From NCBI GenBank assembly GCA_947491025.1, contig CANLIC010000006.1, positions 95,263 through 159,262 of the forward strand: a stretch of DNA of 64,000 nucleotides, in the 5' to 3' direction. A model generated the notes under the pieces. The model had not been told where the DNA came from and searched no databases. It saw only the letters and a list, made by a program, of their open reading frames with translations. The translations under genes were made by a program, and so were the position numbers. The DNA is from Myxococcales bacterium. GTDB lineage: Bacteria > Myxococcota_A > UBA9042. Below are positions 35,104 to 45,500 of the stretch, one piece after another (position 1 is the stretch's first letter; the number at the start of each line of letters is the position of its first letter).

Positions 35104-37851
35104 ATGGCGGAGGGTGTGGCCGACGTCGACGAGGAGGCGCAGACGGCGGCCGGCGGCAGCGATCCCGAGCCAGTGACCAGCGTTGCGCCGGACGGCGAGC
35201 CGATGTCGGGCGCGGTCCACTGGCTGACCACAGGCGACGCCAACCCCGCGACGCAGACGCCCGTGATGCGGCAGGTGCTGGACGCCAAGCGTCTCCACCC
35301 GGACTGCCTGATCTTCTTTCGGCTCGGCGACTTCTACGAGCTGTTTTTCGAAGACGCGCTCGTCGTGGCGCCGCTGCTCGACATGACCCTGACGTCGCGC
35401 AACAAGCGCGACCCGCGGCCGATCCCGATGTGCGGTTTTCCGCACTTCTCCATGGAGCCGCACCTCGAACGGCTGATCGCGGCCGGACACCGCATCGCCG
35501 TCGTCGAGCAGCTGGAGGACCCGCGGCTGGTGAGGGGCATCGTCAAGCGCGGCGTCCAGCGGGTCATTACGCCCGGCGTCGCCCTCGAGCCCGAGGCGCT
35601 AGACGCCCGCCGTGCCAACCACCTCGTCGCGGTCGCTGCCGGCCCCGGTGTCACGCTCGGTGTCGCCATGGCCGACGTCTCGACCGGCGCGCTGCGCGTC
35701 GGCGTGCTGCCTCACCCGAGCGCCCTCGACGTGCTGCTTGGGCGTTGCGAGGCGCGCGAGGTGCTCATCGCCCGCGGTCTCGGGCCCAAGCTGGCCGGGG
35801 TCGTTGCGCTTCGCTCGGCGCTGCAAACCGAGCGCGATCTTGAGCCCGAGGCCCGCCGCGCGGCGCGCGATGATCCTGCGTCGCTGGCCCTGTCCCTGTT
35901 GCGAGCCTACCTCGCCGAGCTGCGGCCGGCTTCGCTGGGACTGCTCTCGTTGCCTCGGCCGCTCGACGAGGTGCCGCAGCTGCGACTTGGGCGCGAGACG
36001 GTTCAGCACCTCGAGCTGGTCGCCAGCAGCCGCAGCGGTGGCCCACAAGGCGCGCTGATCGGCATCCTCGACCGTTGCGCGACCGCAGCTGGCAGTCGGT
36101 TGCTGCGTGGCCTGCTGCTCGCCCCCTTGGCCGACGCCGGGGCCATCGGCGAGCGTCACGACGCGGTGGCCGCGCTCCACGAAGCGGGGGCGGTGCGTGC
36201 CGCGCTGCGGGCGCAGCTGGCCGGCGCCGCAGACCTCGAGCGCTGCGCCGGACGCGCCTGCGTCGGGCTGATCACGCCACGCGAGCTGGGCCGGGTGCGC
36301 GACACCTTGGCGATCTTGCCGAGCCTGCTGCATGCGCTCGACGGCGTTCGGGCCGCGGCGAAGAGGCTCGACGCCTTGGCCGAAGCGCTTGGCGGCGCCG
36401 AGGAGTTGGCCGCCGACCTCGAACGGGCCCTGGAGCCCGAGCCGCGCAACGCCATCGCCGAGGGCGGCGTGATCCGTGTCGGCTATGACGCGGCGCTGGA
36501 CGATGCCCGCGGGCTGCTGACCGACGCCGACGCCTGGGCCGAGGCCTACCAGGAGCGCCTGCGTCTCGAGCTCGGCCTGCCCGGGCTCAAGGTCCGCCAT
36601 AACCGCCTCACCGGCTGGGGCATCGAGATCAGCCGGTCGCGCCACGACAAGGTGCCGGGCGAGCTGCGGCGGCTCCAGACGCTCAAACATGTCGAGCGCT
36701 ACGGCACGCCCGAACTGGCCGACTTCGAGGTGCGGCTGCAGCACGCCGAGGGCGACCGGCTCGCGCGCGAGACGGCGCTCTGGCAGGCCCTGTGCGGCCG
36801 GGTCGCTGGCGCCGCCGAGACGCTGCGCAGGATCGGAGCCGCCCTCGCCGAGCTCGATTTGCACGCCGCCCTCGCCGAAGTCGCCACCCGGCAGGGCTTT
36901 GTGCGGCCCGAGCTGTCCAGCGATGGCAGCCTGGAGCTCGTCGCGGCCCGGCACCCGGTGGTCGAGAACGCTTTGCCGCGCGGCGCCTTCGTGGCCAATG
37001 ACCTCGCACTCGCGCCCGACGGCGTCCGCGTGCTGTTGCTGACCGGCCCCAACATGGCCGGCAAGTCGACCCTGATGCGGCAGATCGCGTTGGCGGCGAT
37101 CTGTAGCCAGATCGGGGGCTTTGTCGCGGCGAGCGCGGCGCGTCTGCCGGTGCTCGACGCCTTGATGACCCGCATTGGCGCCGCGGACGACATCGCTGGC
37201 GGCGCTTCGACGTTCATGGTCGAGATGCGCGAGACGGCGGCGATCTTGACCGCGGTCGGACCCCGCAGCCTGGTCCTGCTCGATGAGGTCGGCCGCGGCA
37301 CCTCGACCGACGACGGCATGGCCATTGCGCAGGCGGTGATCGAGCACCTCCACGACGCCACCCGCGCCCTGGTCCTGTTCGCCACCCACTACCACGAGCT
37401 CACAGCCCTCGCTGGCCGGCTCACGGCGCTGGCCAACGCCCACGTCGCCGTACGCGAGATCGGTGACGATGTCGTCTTCGTTCACACCCTGCAGCCGGGG
37501 CCCACCAGCCGCTCCCACGGCCTGTCCGTAGCGCGTCTTGCCGGTCTGCCGGCGCCCGTGCTGCGGCGCGCTCGCGAGGTGCTCGACGCGATGACGGCCG
37601 CGCCCGATGGCCGCGAACACGGCGCCATACGCCCAAGGCGCGGGCGCGACGTCGGCCAACTGGCGCTTTTTGGGCCGCGGCCTGTCCCAGAGGCGCAGCC
37701 CACAGTCCACGATGCCGCGCGGACCGAGCGGCTCCGCGTCGCCATCGCCGACCTCGCAGCGTGTGATGTCGACGAGCTGAGCCCGCGACAGGCCCACGCC
37801 GTGCTGGCCGAGCTGACGCAGCGGGCGCGCGCCTTGCTCGACCCGACCTGA
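35104..37851 (+). CDS. mutS: DNA mismatch repair protein MutS
   Basis: 915 residues, complete. The mismatch-binding loop FFRLGDFYELFFEDA is near residue 80 (the FxE type wedge), then come the connector, lever and clamp domains. The ABC ATPase core has Walker A TGPNMAGKSTLMRQ, STFMVEM (signature region), Walker B LVLLDEVGRGTSTDDG and the His loop FATHYHEL. It recognises mismatches and recruits MutL, which is not in the window. A disordered ~35-residue N-terminus precedes the conserved start. It may be co-transcribed with the small lipoprotein. Confidence 0.97.
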   Translation: MAEGVADVDEEAQTAAGGSDPEPVTSVAPDGEPMSGAVHWLTTGDANPATQTPVMRQVLDAKRLHPDCLIFFRLGDFYELFFEDALVVAPLLDMTLTSRNKRDPRPIPMCGFPHFSMEPHLERLIAAGHRIAVVEQLEDPRLVRGIVKRGVQRVITPGVALEPEALDARRANHLVAVAAGPGVTLGVAMADVSTGALRVGVLPHPSALDVLLGRCEAREVLIARGLGPKLAGVVALRSALQTERDLEPEARRAARDDPASLALSLLRAYLAELRPASLGLLSLPRPLDEVPQLRLGRETVQHLELVASSRSGGPQGALIGILDRCATAAGSRLLRGLLLAPLADAGAIGERHDAVAALHEAGAVRAALRAQLAGAADLERCAGRACVGLITPRELGRVRDTLAILPSLLHALDGVRAAAKRLDALAEALGGAEELAADLERALEPEPRNAIAEGGVIRVGYDAALDDARGLLTDADAWAEAYQERLRLELGLPGLKVRHNRLTGWGIEISRSRHDKVPGELRRLQTLKHVERYGTPELADFEVRLQHAEGDRLARETALWQALCGRVAGAAETLRRIGAALAELDLHAALAEVATRQGFVRPELSSDGSLELVAARHPVVENALPRGAFVANDLALAPDGVRVLLLTGPNMAGKSTLMRQIALAAICSQIGGFVAASAARLPVLDALMTRIGAADDIAGGASTFMVEMRETAAILTAVGPRSLVLLDEVGRGTSTDDGMAIAQAVIEHLHDATRALVLFATHYHELTALAGRLTALANAHVAVREIGDDVVFVHTLQPGPTSRSHGLSVARLAGLPAPVLRRAREVLDAMTAAPDGREHGAIRPRRGRDVGQLALFGPRPVPEAQPTVHDAARTERLRVAIADLAACDVDELSPRQAHAVLAELTQRARALLDPT

Positions 37852-37949
37852 ACCCAACTCTTCTGTTGGTGTCGCAATGGGCGGCTGGCGTCGGCCTCGT
37901 CTCCTTGAGAAATCTGGACGAGGGCCACGGCTCTGCCAGCCTTGGCACC

Positions 37950-38858
37950 ATGCCCGGACGGCCGATCGCCAGCGCCATCAATGAGTTCCTGGCCCACGTC
38001 CGGCTCGAGCGCAACCTCGCGCGGAACACGGCGCTGGCGTATGGCCGCGACCTCGAACGCTTCCGCGCCTGGTGCGATGACCAGCCTGGCCTCAAGGCGA
38101 CGACGTCGGTCACGGCCGAAGTGCTCGCTGAGTATCTGAGCGACCTCCACGACTCGGAGCTGCACGGGCGCAGCATCGCTCGCCACTTGTCGTCGCTGCG
38201 GAGCTTCTTTCGTTACCTCGTCGACTTCGGCGATGTCAGCGACAACCCGGCAGCGCTGCTCGAGCGACCCACCTTGCCGCGCCCGCTGCCGCGCGTCCTG
38301 AGCACCGAGCAGGTTGAGCGGCTGCTCCACAGCCCTGGGCTCACCAGCGCCCGCGCGATTCGCGATACCGCAATGCTGGAGACTCTGTACGCCACCGGTC
38401 TGCGCGTCAGCGAGCTCTGTAGCCTTCGCCTGGAGGACCTCGACCTGCAGCGCGGTCTGGTGCGCACCCTGGGCAAAGGGCGCAAGGAGCGCCTTGTGCC
38501 CATCGGCGACGCGGCGCTGGTCGCCTTGCGCCGCTACCTCGAAGGGCCGCGCGGCGAGCTCGGTGGTGCCGAGGCCCGCCAAGATCTCTTCGTCAACGGT
38601 CGCGGTCGGCGGATGACGCGTCAGGGTTTCTGGAAGCTGCTGCGACGGCACGCCGACGCCGCTGGCATCGACCAACCGATCTCGCCCCACAAGCTGCGCC
38701 ACTCGTTCGCGACGCACCTGCTCGCTGGCGGCGCCGACCTGCGCGTGGTGCAGACCTTGCTCGGCCACGCCGACATCGGCACCACGCAGATCTACACGCA
38801 AGTCCAGGGCGAGCGGCTGCGACAGGTGGTCGATCGGCACCACCCGCGCGGCTCCTAG
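37950..38858 (+). CDS. xerD: Tyrosine recombinase XerD
   Basis: 302 residues from ATG 37950. The N-terminal SAM-like DNA-binding domain is [29 protein letters not shown]. The catalytic set is complete: Arg in [12 protein letters not shown], Lys in [12 protein letters not shown], HxxR in [14 protein letters not shown], His in [11 protein letters not shown] and nucleophile Tyr in IYTQV. The [23 protein letters not shown] block is closer to XerD than XerC. It resolves chromosome dimers at dif with a XerC partner. It ends exactly where the convergent sugar-transferase gene ends, with no bases between. Confidence 0.93.
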   Translation: MPGRPIASAINEFLAHVRLERNLARNTALAYGRDLERFRAWCDDQPGLKATTSVTAEVLAEYLSDLHDSELHGRSIARHLSSLRSFFRYLVDFGDVSDNPAALLERPTLPRPLPRVLSTEQVERLLHSPGLTSARAIRDTAMLETLYATGLRVSELCSLRLEDLDLQRGLVRTLGKGRKERLVPIGDAALVALRRYLEGPRGELGGAEARQDLFVNGRGRRMTRQGFWKLLRRHADAAGIDQPISPHKLRHSFATHLLAGGADLRVVQTLLGHADIGTTQIYTQVQGERLRQVVDRHHPRGS

Positions 38859-39965
38859 TCACTCCCCATTGGACTGCGGCGATTCAAGCTCAGTCGGCAG
38901 CGGGTCGGGTTTGGCCGGCGCGTTCATGGCGTTGCGCCGGCGCAGGGCGTGGCTGACGCCAGTGAGCGCGAGCAGCAAGCTGATGATGGTGATCGCCCAG
39001 CTGAGGTCATCGGTGGCCCGTACCAGGATGGCGGCCGCCGTCAGGCAGACGCAGATGAGATAAAGGATCAGCACCGCCTGGCGCTGGTTAAGGCCCAGGT
39101 CGAGCAGCCTGTGATGTATGTGTCCGCGATCGCTGGAGAATGGCGAACGGCGCGCCAAGGTTCGGCGCACCACGGCGAACGTCGTGTCCAAGATCGGGAT
39201 GCCAAGGGCCACGACCGGAAGCAGCAGCGACAGCGTCGTGCTGCGCTTGCCGGCGCTCCATAACGAGCACGCGGCGAAGATATAGCCCAAGGCCATGCTG
39301 CCGGTGTCGCCCATGAAAATGAGCGCCGGTGAGAAGTTGTAGAGCAAGAAGCCGAGCACGCTGCCACCGATTGCCGCCGCGAAGAGCGCCAGGGGGCCGT
39401 TGCCGTCGAGCAGTGCGATGGTGAACAGCGAGATGGCCGCGAAAAACGCGATGCCGCCGGCCAAGCCGTCGAGGCCATCGATGAGGTTCATGGCGTTGAC
39501 CAGCGCCGCCACCCAGATCACGGTGAATGGCAGGCTCCAGAGGCCGAGCTGAAACGGCTCGTCGAGGACCGTAATGCGGTCGAACGACAGCCCGCCAGCC
39601 CAGAGCACGACGCCGACGGCGATCTGCACCGTCAGCTTGGGCAGCGCCTTCATGCCGCGCAGGTCGTCGACCAGGCCCAGCGTCACGATGGCCAGAAAGC
39701 CGATGAGAAAGGCGATCGAGCGGTTCGGCTCCCGTAGCAAGTCCTCGGCGACCTGGTTGTGCCAGCCGACCAAGGCCAAGAGCGGGGCCAAAAAGCCCGC
39801 AGCGATTGCGATTCCACCCAGACGGGGGATCTCTCCCGCGTGGACCTTACGCTCCCCGTCCGGCGGATCGAAGAGCTGCATGTGCCGCGCCAAACGCAGC
39901 ACGGCCGGCGTCAACAAGGCAGAGATGCCCAGGGCGACTAGGAATGTGACGAGGTAGGTCTTCAC
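38859..39965 (-). CDS. Undecaprenyl-phosphate sugar-1-phosphate transferase (WecA/TagO type)
   Basis: 368 residues from GTG 39965. It has about eleven membrane helices with the glycosyltransferase-4 family cytoplasmic motifs: PxLGGIAI near the N-terminus, [19 protein letters not shown] (Mg-binding DD), [28 protein letters not shown], and the sugar-recognition [10 protein letters not shown] loop of WecA-like enzymes. It starts lipid-linked O-antigen or other glycan synthesis by moving a HexNAc-1-phosphate to undecaprenyl phosphate. The HIHH loop favours WecA/TagO over MraY. No other glycan genes are nearby. Confidence 0.9.
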   Translation of the reverse strand: MKTYLVTFLVALGISALLTPAVLRLARHMQLFDPPDGERKVHAGEIPRLGGIAIAAGFLAPLLALVGWHNQVAEDLLREPNRSIAFLIGFLAIVTLGLVDDLRGMKALPKLTVQIAVGVVLWAGGLSFDRITVLDEPFQLGLWSLPFTVIWVAALVNAMNLIDGLDGLAGGIAFFAAISLFTIALLDGNGPLALFAAAIGGSVLGFLLYNFSPALIFMGDTGSMALGYIFAACSLWSAGKRSTTLSLLLPVVALGIPILDTTFAVVRRTLARRSPFSSDRGHIHHRLLDLGLNQRQAVLILYLICVCLTAAAILVRATDDLSWAITIISLLLALTGVSHALRRRNAMNAPAKPDPLPTELESPQSNGE

Positions 39966-40128
39966 CCGCTTGCCGCCTCTCGCTACGGCCCGACCCGCAA
40001 ACCGCGGCCGCCAACCTCGCCTTGTGTTGCCGGGGCCAGCCCCGGGGTTCTAGGCCAAATCCAAAGATCATGCCAGAACCCCTCTCGGCCGCCGCGGAGG
40101 TGCCGGCGCGAGCGGTTCCCGAGCGACC

Positions 40129-40923
40129 CTAGCGCACCAGTCGCAGCGCTGGTCTGGGGCGCGGTGGAGGTGGCGCCTCAGGGTCTGGGTCGTCGACACG
40201 CGGGGACGCTGCATCCTCGCCCCCTTCGGCGAGAGCGGACAGGTCGCTCGGCGCCGCCGCCGCCTCGAGCGCCAGCGCTTCCGCGCCCAGGCTCGCCTCT
40301 GGGCCCACTTTCTCCAGGTCGGCGTCCCCGCTCCCGCCGCCGATCACCCGCAGGTTGGGGCGCCTTGCCGTGCGTCGCGGCGGCCCGGCCGACTCGGCTG
40401 CCGCGCGCGGCCCGCCCAAGCGCGCCTCGTTGGGCGCTACCGCAGCAGGCACCGACACCGGGCGAGGTTGGGCGACCTCAACGATGACTGTGCCGGCGGC
40501 CGAGTGGGCACGGACGTTGTTGCCTTCGACCTCGACGACGCCTGGCAAGGCGCGGGCGCTCGGTTCCTCCCGCGCAAGCGCCGACAGCAGCTCGGGCGGA
40601 AGGATGTCCGTCCAGGTGAAGCTGTGCTGCACAACCTCGCTACGGATCGCGATCACCGCATCCCACGGCACGCGACAATAGGTCGGCGTGCCCCGGAAAG
40701 ACAACGACGCCTCGACCGCCTCCGCGTCGAAGCGGAAGTCCGAAATCTGAAATCTCCATGAGTAGTTGAGCACAAGCGTATCTTGCTTGTGCAGCCAGCG
40801 GGGCACCACCACACCAGGCAGCTGCGGATCGAGGACGACCGCGGTCAGGCCGTGCTCCAGCATGGCTTCAAAGACACGGTGCTTGCCCTGCAGCGCCAGC
40901 GGAAGCTCGCCCTCGTCGGCCAT
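40129..40923 (-). CDS. sspB: SspB-family ClpXP adaptor with long tail
   Basis: 264 residues. Residues 12-95 match the SspB substrate-binding domain: LQGKHRVFEAMLE, VVVPRWLHKQDTLVLNYS, EASLSFRGTPTYCRVPWDAVIAI. SspB tethers ssrA-tagged proteins to ClpXP. A ~165-residue Ala/Pro/acidic linker leads to the C-terminal RPALRLVR (residues 257-264), which closely resembles the E. coli ClpX-binding tail RPALRVVK. A second similar motif, RPNLRVIG, lies inside the linker at 188-195. It starts right after the stop of the GNAT gene. The 163 bp between its stop side and the sugar transferase show no gene. Confidence 0.88.
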   Translation of the reverse strand: MADEGELPLALQGKHRVFEAMLEHGLTAVVLDPQLPGVVVPRWLHKQDTLVLNYSWRFQISDFRFDAEAVEASLSFRGTPTYCRVPWDAVIAIRSEVVQHSFTWTDILPPELLSALAREEPSARALPGVVEVEGNNVRAHSAAGTVIVEVAQPRPVSVPAAVAPNEARLGGPRAAAESAGPPRRTARRPNLRVIGGGSGDADLEKVGPEASLGAEALALEAAAAPSDLSALAEGGEDAASPRVDDPDPEAPPPPRPRPALRLVR

Positions 40924-41433
40924 CTAGCCCTCCGTGTTCCCGTCGTCTGCGTCATCGCCTTCCCACTCCATGCGAAAGTGAAAGCGCTCGCGGCCGATGC
41001 GGCGAAACCCCAAGCTGCGGTAAAGGACCGCGGCCGGCGCGTTGCCCTGGTACGCCTCAAGTTCGATCGCCTTGATGCCGCTCGGTCGCGCCCGCTCCAG
41101 CAGCCCCTCGACCAGCAAGCGCCCGAGACCTAGCCGACGCCAACGGCGCCCCACGTAGAGCTCCTCGATCCACATCGCCTTGCCGCCGGCCTTCACTGAC
41201 AGCAGCCGCGTAGCCGCCAGCACCCCGACCGCACGCCAGGGCCGCTCGTCGTCGGCGAGCGCGCGCACCACGAGCACCATCGCCCGCGGCTCTGCCAGCA
41301 TCTCGTCGAACACGATCGCCAGGGTCGAGAGATCGAAACCCATGTGCAAATCGCCGAGATCTTCCGCGAACAGCGCGACGACGTCATCGCGATCGGCGGC
41401 GGCCGCCGGCTCAACCCGGTAGTTCGCCTGCAT
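40924..41433 (-). CDS. GNAT-family N-acetyltransferase
   Basis: 169 residues from ATG 41433 behind GGAGGGCACG. It has the GNAT core: IEELYVGRRWRRLGLGRLLVEGLLERA contains the acetyl-CoA pyrophosphate loop (RxxGxG/A), and 'GIKAIELEAYQGNAPAAVLYRSLGFRRIG' the conserved N...A...Y..GF end. The acceptor cannot be predicted. Its TAG abuts the sspB ATG with no spacer, so the two are probably read as one operon. Confidence 0.85.
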   Translation of the reverse strand: MQANYRVEPAAAADRDDVVALFAEDLGDLHMGFDLSTLAIVFDEMLAEPRAMVLVVRALADDERPWRAVGVLAATRLLSVKAGGKAMWIEELYVGRRWRRLGLGRLLVEGLLERARPSGIKAIELEAYQGNAPAAVLYRSLGFRRIGRERFHFRMEWEGDDADDGNTEG

Positions 41434-41614
41434 CGTGCCCTCCGCTTGTCCCGGACGATCCGTCCACCGACGCTGAATCGGCTCGCCGGTCGCCGCGTCT
41501 CTGGTACGAGGCCGCGGCACGCCCGCTCGGCGGCGCGCCAGACTTGGCCAGCCAGCGCTAGGCCCCTGTCTCAGAACCGCCGCGCGTGCTAGGCTGCGCA
41601 ACAGGAGGTCCCTC

Positions 41615-42319
41615 ATGCCTACAGCCGAGTTCCAGCCTGCCACAGGTGCCGGAGGCAGCGGAAGCCCCGGACCGCTCGCGCGCCGCCTCTGCGTGACCAT
41701 CGCCGCGTTCGGCCTGCTCTCCCTCGTCACCGCAGGCGCCCTGGCCGCCGACCCGGAGCCGAACGTAAGGGTGCGCACGCCGAGCCCGCCGACGCCCGCG
41801 CCCGGTCCGCCCGCGCCCGCGCCCGCGCCCGACAAGGCTGCGCCTGAGGGCCGTGACCGCGGCAGCGACGATGCCAGGAACCCAAATGATCATGGCGGAG
41901 TTGGGCCGAACACGCGCCACAAGAACGCCAAGGCCGATGACGGCGAGGTGACGCGCGAGTTCAAGGAGGGCACGCCCCTCGGCGTGGTCCGCGCAGCCTT
42001 CCGCTGCGCGCTCGAGATGGACGAGTCGTCGGGCTTTGACTGCTACATGCCGCTCAACATCGAGAACAACCGCAACAACGAGAACGCTCGGACGCACCTG
42101 CGGCGCTACCAGTGGGCGCATTTCCGCAAGTGGGCGACCACGTATCCGCTCCCAGGCAAGGAATTCGCGCTGCGCCAGACCCGTCAGGTGCCCGCCAAGC
42201 TCGACGCCGAGACGCAGGAGATCAAATTCTATTTCGTCAGCCGCAACCGCGACAACCCCGCCCCTGTCACGCTGCGGCGCGAGGGTGGGGCTTGGCTGAT
42301 CTACGCGAACTCATTGTAA
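41615..42319 (+). CDS. Secreted hypothetical protein
   Basis: 234 residues from ATG 41615 behind ACAGGAGGTC. A signal peptide is visible (LCVTIAAFGLLSLVTAGALA, cleavage before ADP). A Pro/Ala repeat region follows (APGPPAPAPAPD). The C-terminal ~120 residues form a compact domain with 'GTPLGVVRAAFRCALE' and 'YFVSRNRDNPAPVTLRREGGAWLI', reminiscent of small alpha+beta (NTF2-like or DUF4878-like) export domains; I am not sure. The 232 bp after it (to the dnaE end) contain nothing I can name. Confidence 0.7.
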   Translation: MPTAEFQPATGAGGSGSPGPLARRLCVTIAAFGLLSLVTAGALAADPEPNVRVRTPSPPTPAPGPPAPAPAPDKAAPEGRDRGSDDARNPNDHGGVGPNTRHKNAKADDGEVTREFKEGTPLGVVRAAFRCALEMDESSGFDCYMPLNIENNRNNENARTHLRRYQWAHFRKWATTYPLPGKEFALRQTRQVPAKLDAETQEIKFYFVSRNRDNPAPVTLRREGGAWLIYANSL

Positions 42320-42551
42320 GAGTACACGAATCACACAAGATCTGGCGGAGTCGAGCCCTGCTCGGTCGCCGGCAAAGGCGTGCGCGGCAGGGCGCAGGCG
42401 CCCGAATCGACCGGCGATTGCAGGCCCGAGCTTGCCTTCGCAGCCGTCACGCACGAGCCAGGACCGAGCCGCGTTCAACGGGGTTGGCATCCGGGGCCGC
42501 CAGCGGCTCTTGCGTCACCGAGATCTGCTCCGCGTGGCCGTCTCTGCCTGG

Positions 42552-45500
42552 TCAGCCGAGGCTGACGGCGCCGCGGCCGACCAGCCGCTCGATGCGCCCG
42601 ATCAATGCCGTCGACGGCACGACCTCGATGGGCGTGCGCGGATCGATAAGGACTCGACCTTCACCAGGCACCCGCACCAGCAGGCGCACCTGCGCCGTCG
42701 GCAGCGTCGTAGGCGCGGTCGGCACGGGCCCCGTGGCGCGCCCTGTCGCGGCGGCCGGGGCCGCGGGCGCCATCGCCGTCGTCCGGGGCGCGGTCGCGTT
42801 TGCCGTGGTACCGGCGAAGGCGTCGAGCTGCCCCGCGTCCGCGTCGGCGGCGGTTGACGATGTTTCGCCCGTCGGCGCCTGTGCCGAGGCCTCTTGGGCC
42901 GCCAGGGCCGCGTCGGCTCCGGGGCCGAGCGCCGCCGCGCGTCGTAGCAGGTCGGCGAGCTGCTGCAGCGCGGCGCCGCGGCAATGCTCCGGCATCAACT
43001 CGATGCGCAGGTGGTCGGTCAGCTTCTGAACCTCGTCCTCGAGGATGCAGGCTTCATCGACCACGAGGCGGTTGATCTGCTCGTCCTGGCGATCTGGGCT
43101 GATCGAGATGGTGACCAGCAGCGGCTCGTTTCGTGCCAAAAGAGGCCGCAGGCCGTCGAGCGCCCGATCGAAGACGGTGAGCTCGGCCTGGCCAGAGAGG
43201 TCTTCGAGCAGCAAGAAGCCCATCCGGCTGCCCTTGGCGGTCAAGCGCTCGCGGAAGCCGCTGACCGTGCCGGCGACCTTCACCACCGTCCGGCCGCGAC
43301 TGTTGACCTCGCGACGGATCTCCGGGTCCTTGGCCTGGGAGAGCGCACGCACCGAGAGCTTCGACAGCTTGCCCTTGAAGCGGTCGAGCGGGTGCCCCGT
43401 GACGTAGAACCCGAGGCACTCCTTCTCGTACTCAAGCAGCTGCCGGAGGGTCCAGGCCTCCGTTGGTTGGCTGTACGTCTCCTGCACTTCGACCTGCGTC
43501 ACCGAGGACAGGCCGCCGAACAGCGATCCCTGCCCCGCCTCGCGGTCGCGCACCTCCTCCGCCGCGCGGTCCAGCGCCTTGCCGAGGGTCGCCCACAGCA
43601 CCTCGCGGGTCTGCCGAAAGCCGTCGAGCGCGCCGCACTTGACCAACTGCTCCAGCACGCGCCGGTTCAGCGTTCGGCCGCTAACCCGGCGACAGAGGTC
43701 GAACAGGCTCTTGAAGGGTCCGCTCCGCCGCGCCTCCAGGATGGAGTCGATGGCCGCCTCGCCGACGTTCTTCACCGCCGCGAGGCCAAAGCGGATGGCC
43801 CCCTCCGCCACGGAGAACGAGAGTTGGCTGTGGTTGACGTCGGGCGGCAGCACCTTCTGGCCGGCGCTGCGCGCCTCTTGAATGTACTGCACCACAGCGT
43901 CGGTGTCGGCGGCGTCCGAGGTGAGCAGCGCCGCGAAAAACTCCATAGGCGAATGGGCCTTGAGCCAAGCCGTCTGGTAGGTGATGAGGCCATAGGCGGC
44001 CGAGTGCGACTTGTTGAAGCCGTAGTTGGCGAAGCTCTCCATCAGGTCGAAGACCTCGATGGCGATCGCAGAAGCGATGCCGCGCTCCGCCGCGCCTTCG
44101 AGGAAGACGGACCGCTGCTTGTCCATCTCCTCCTTTTTCTTCTTGCCCATCGCGCGCCGCAGGATGTCGGCGCCGCCCAGCGTGTAGCCGGCCATCTCGC
44201 GGGCGATCTGCATCACCTGCTCTTGGTAGACGATGACGCCGTAGGTCTCACGCAAGATCGGCTCAAGGCACGGATGCGGGACCACCACCGGCTCGCGCTG
44301 GTGTTTGCGCTCGATGTAACGCGTGTGCATGCCCATGCCGAGCGGCCCCGGGCGGTAGAGCGCGCCGGCGGCGATGAGATCTTCGAAGGCGGTCGGCTGC
44401 AGATCTTTCATCATCTGCGTGAATCCACTGGACTCACACTGGAAAATACCGGCCGTCTGGCCACGGCTGATGACGGCGAACGCCTCTTGATCGTCGAGCG
44501 GGATCGCGGCGAGGTCGAGCGGTTCAGCCGCGGCTCGGCGCTGATTCACGAGCTCGACGCAGTGCGTGATCATCGTCAGGTTCTTGAGGCCGAGGAAGTC
44601 AAACTTGATGAGGCCGGCCTTCTCCACCTCATCCTTGGCGAACATCGTCACGTTTTCGCCGTTGACGCCGCGCGCCACGGGCACGTAGCGCCAGAGCACG
44701 TCCTCGGAGATGACGACGCCAGCGGCGTGCATGCCGGTCTGACGGACCGAGCCTTCCAACTGCTCGGCCGTCTCCAGCAGCGCGCGCAACTCGGGGTCGT
44801 CTGCGGCCAACTCGTCGATGCGCGGTTCGCGTGAACGCGCCTCGGCCAGGCTCTCTAGCTTGGGGTCGTCAGGAACCAATTTGGCGAGATCGTTTACCTT
44901 ACCAAGGTCGACACCGAGAACCCGGCCGCAATCGCGGATGGCGCCTTTGGCCTTCAGGGTGCCGAAGGTGACGATCTGGGCGACGTGATCCTTGCCGTAG
45001 TGGCCCGCGACGTAGTCGATGACCTCGCCGCGGCGTTTGACGCAGAAGTCGATATCGAAGTCGGGCATCGAGACGCGTTCAGGGTTGAGGAAGCGCTCGA
45101 AGAGCAGGTTGTACGGGATGGGGTCGATGTCCGTGATGCGGAGCGACCACGCGACCAGGCTGCCTGCGCCAGAGCCGCGGCCCGGTCCGACCGAGATCCC
45201 CTGATCCTTGGCCCAACGGATGAAGTCCCAAACGATCAGGAAGTACCCGGCGAACCCCATCTGGTCGATGACCCCGATCTCGGTCTCGAGGCGCTGGCGG
45301 TAGGCGTCTTCGTCGAGCGCGCGACCGATGCGGCGCGCCTCATCGAAGCGTTGCTGCAAGCCGAGTCGCGATGTGTGCCCGAAATAGGTGGGGATGTCGT
45401 AGCCGTCTGGGACCCTGTACTGCGGCAAGAAGTACTTTCCGAGCGGCAAGTCGAATGCGACGCGCCCCGCCACCTCGAGGGTGCGGTCGCAGAGGTGCTC

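Noticed and set aside
35599..37857. 752-codon open frame antisense to mutS
   Set aside because: MutS motifs on the plus strand are complete. The antisense frame exists only because G/C third positions suppress stops.
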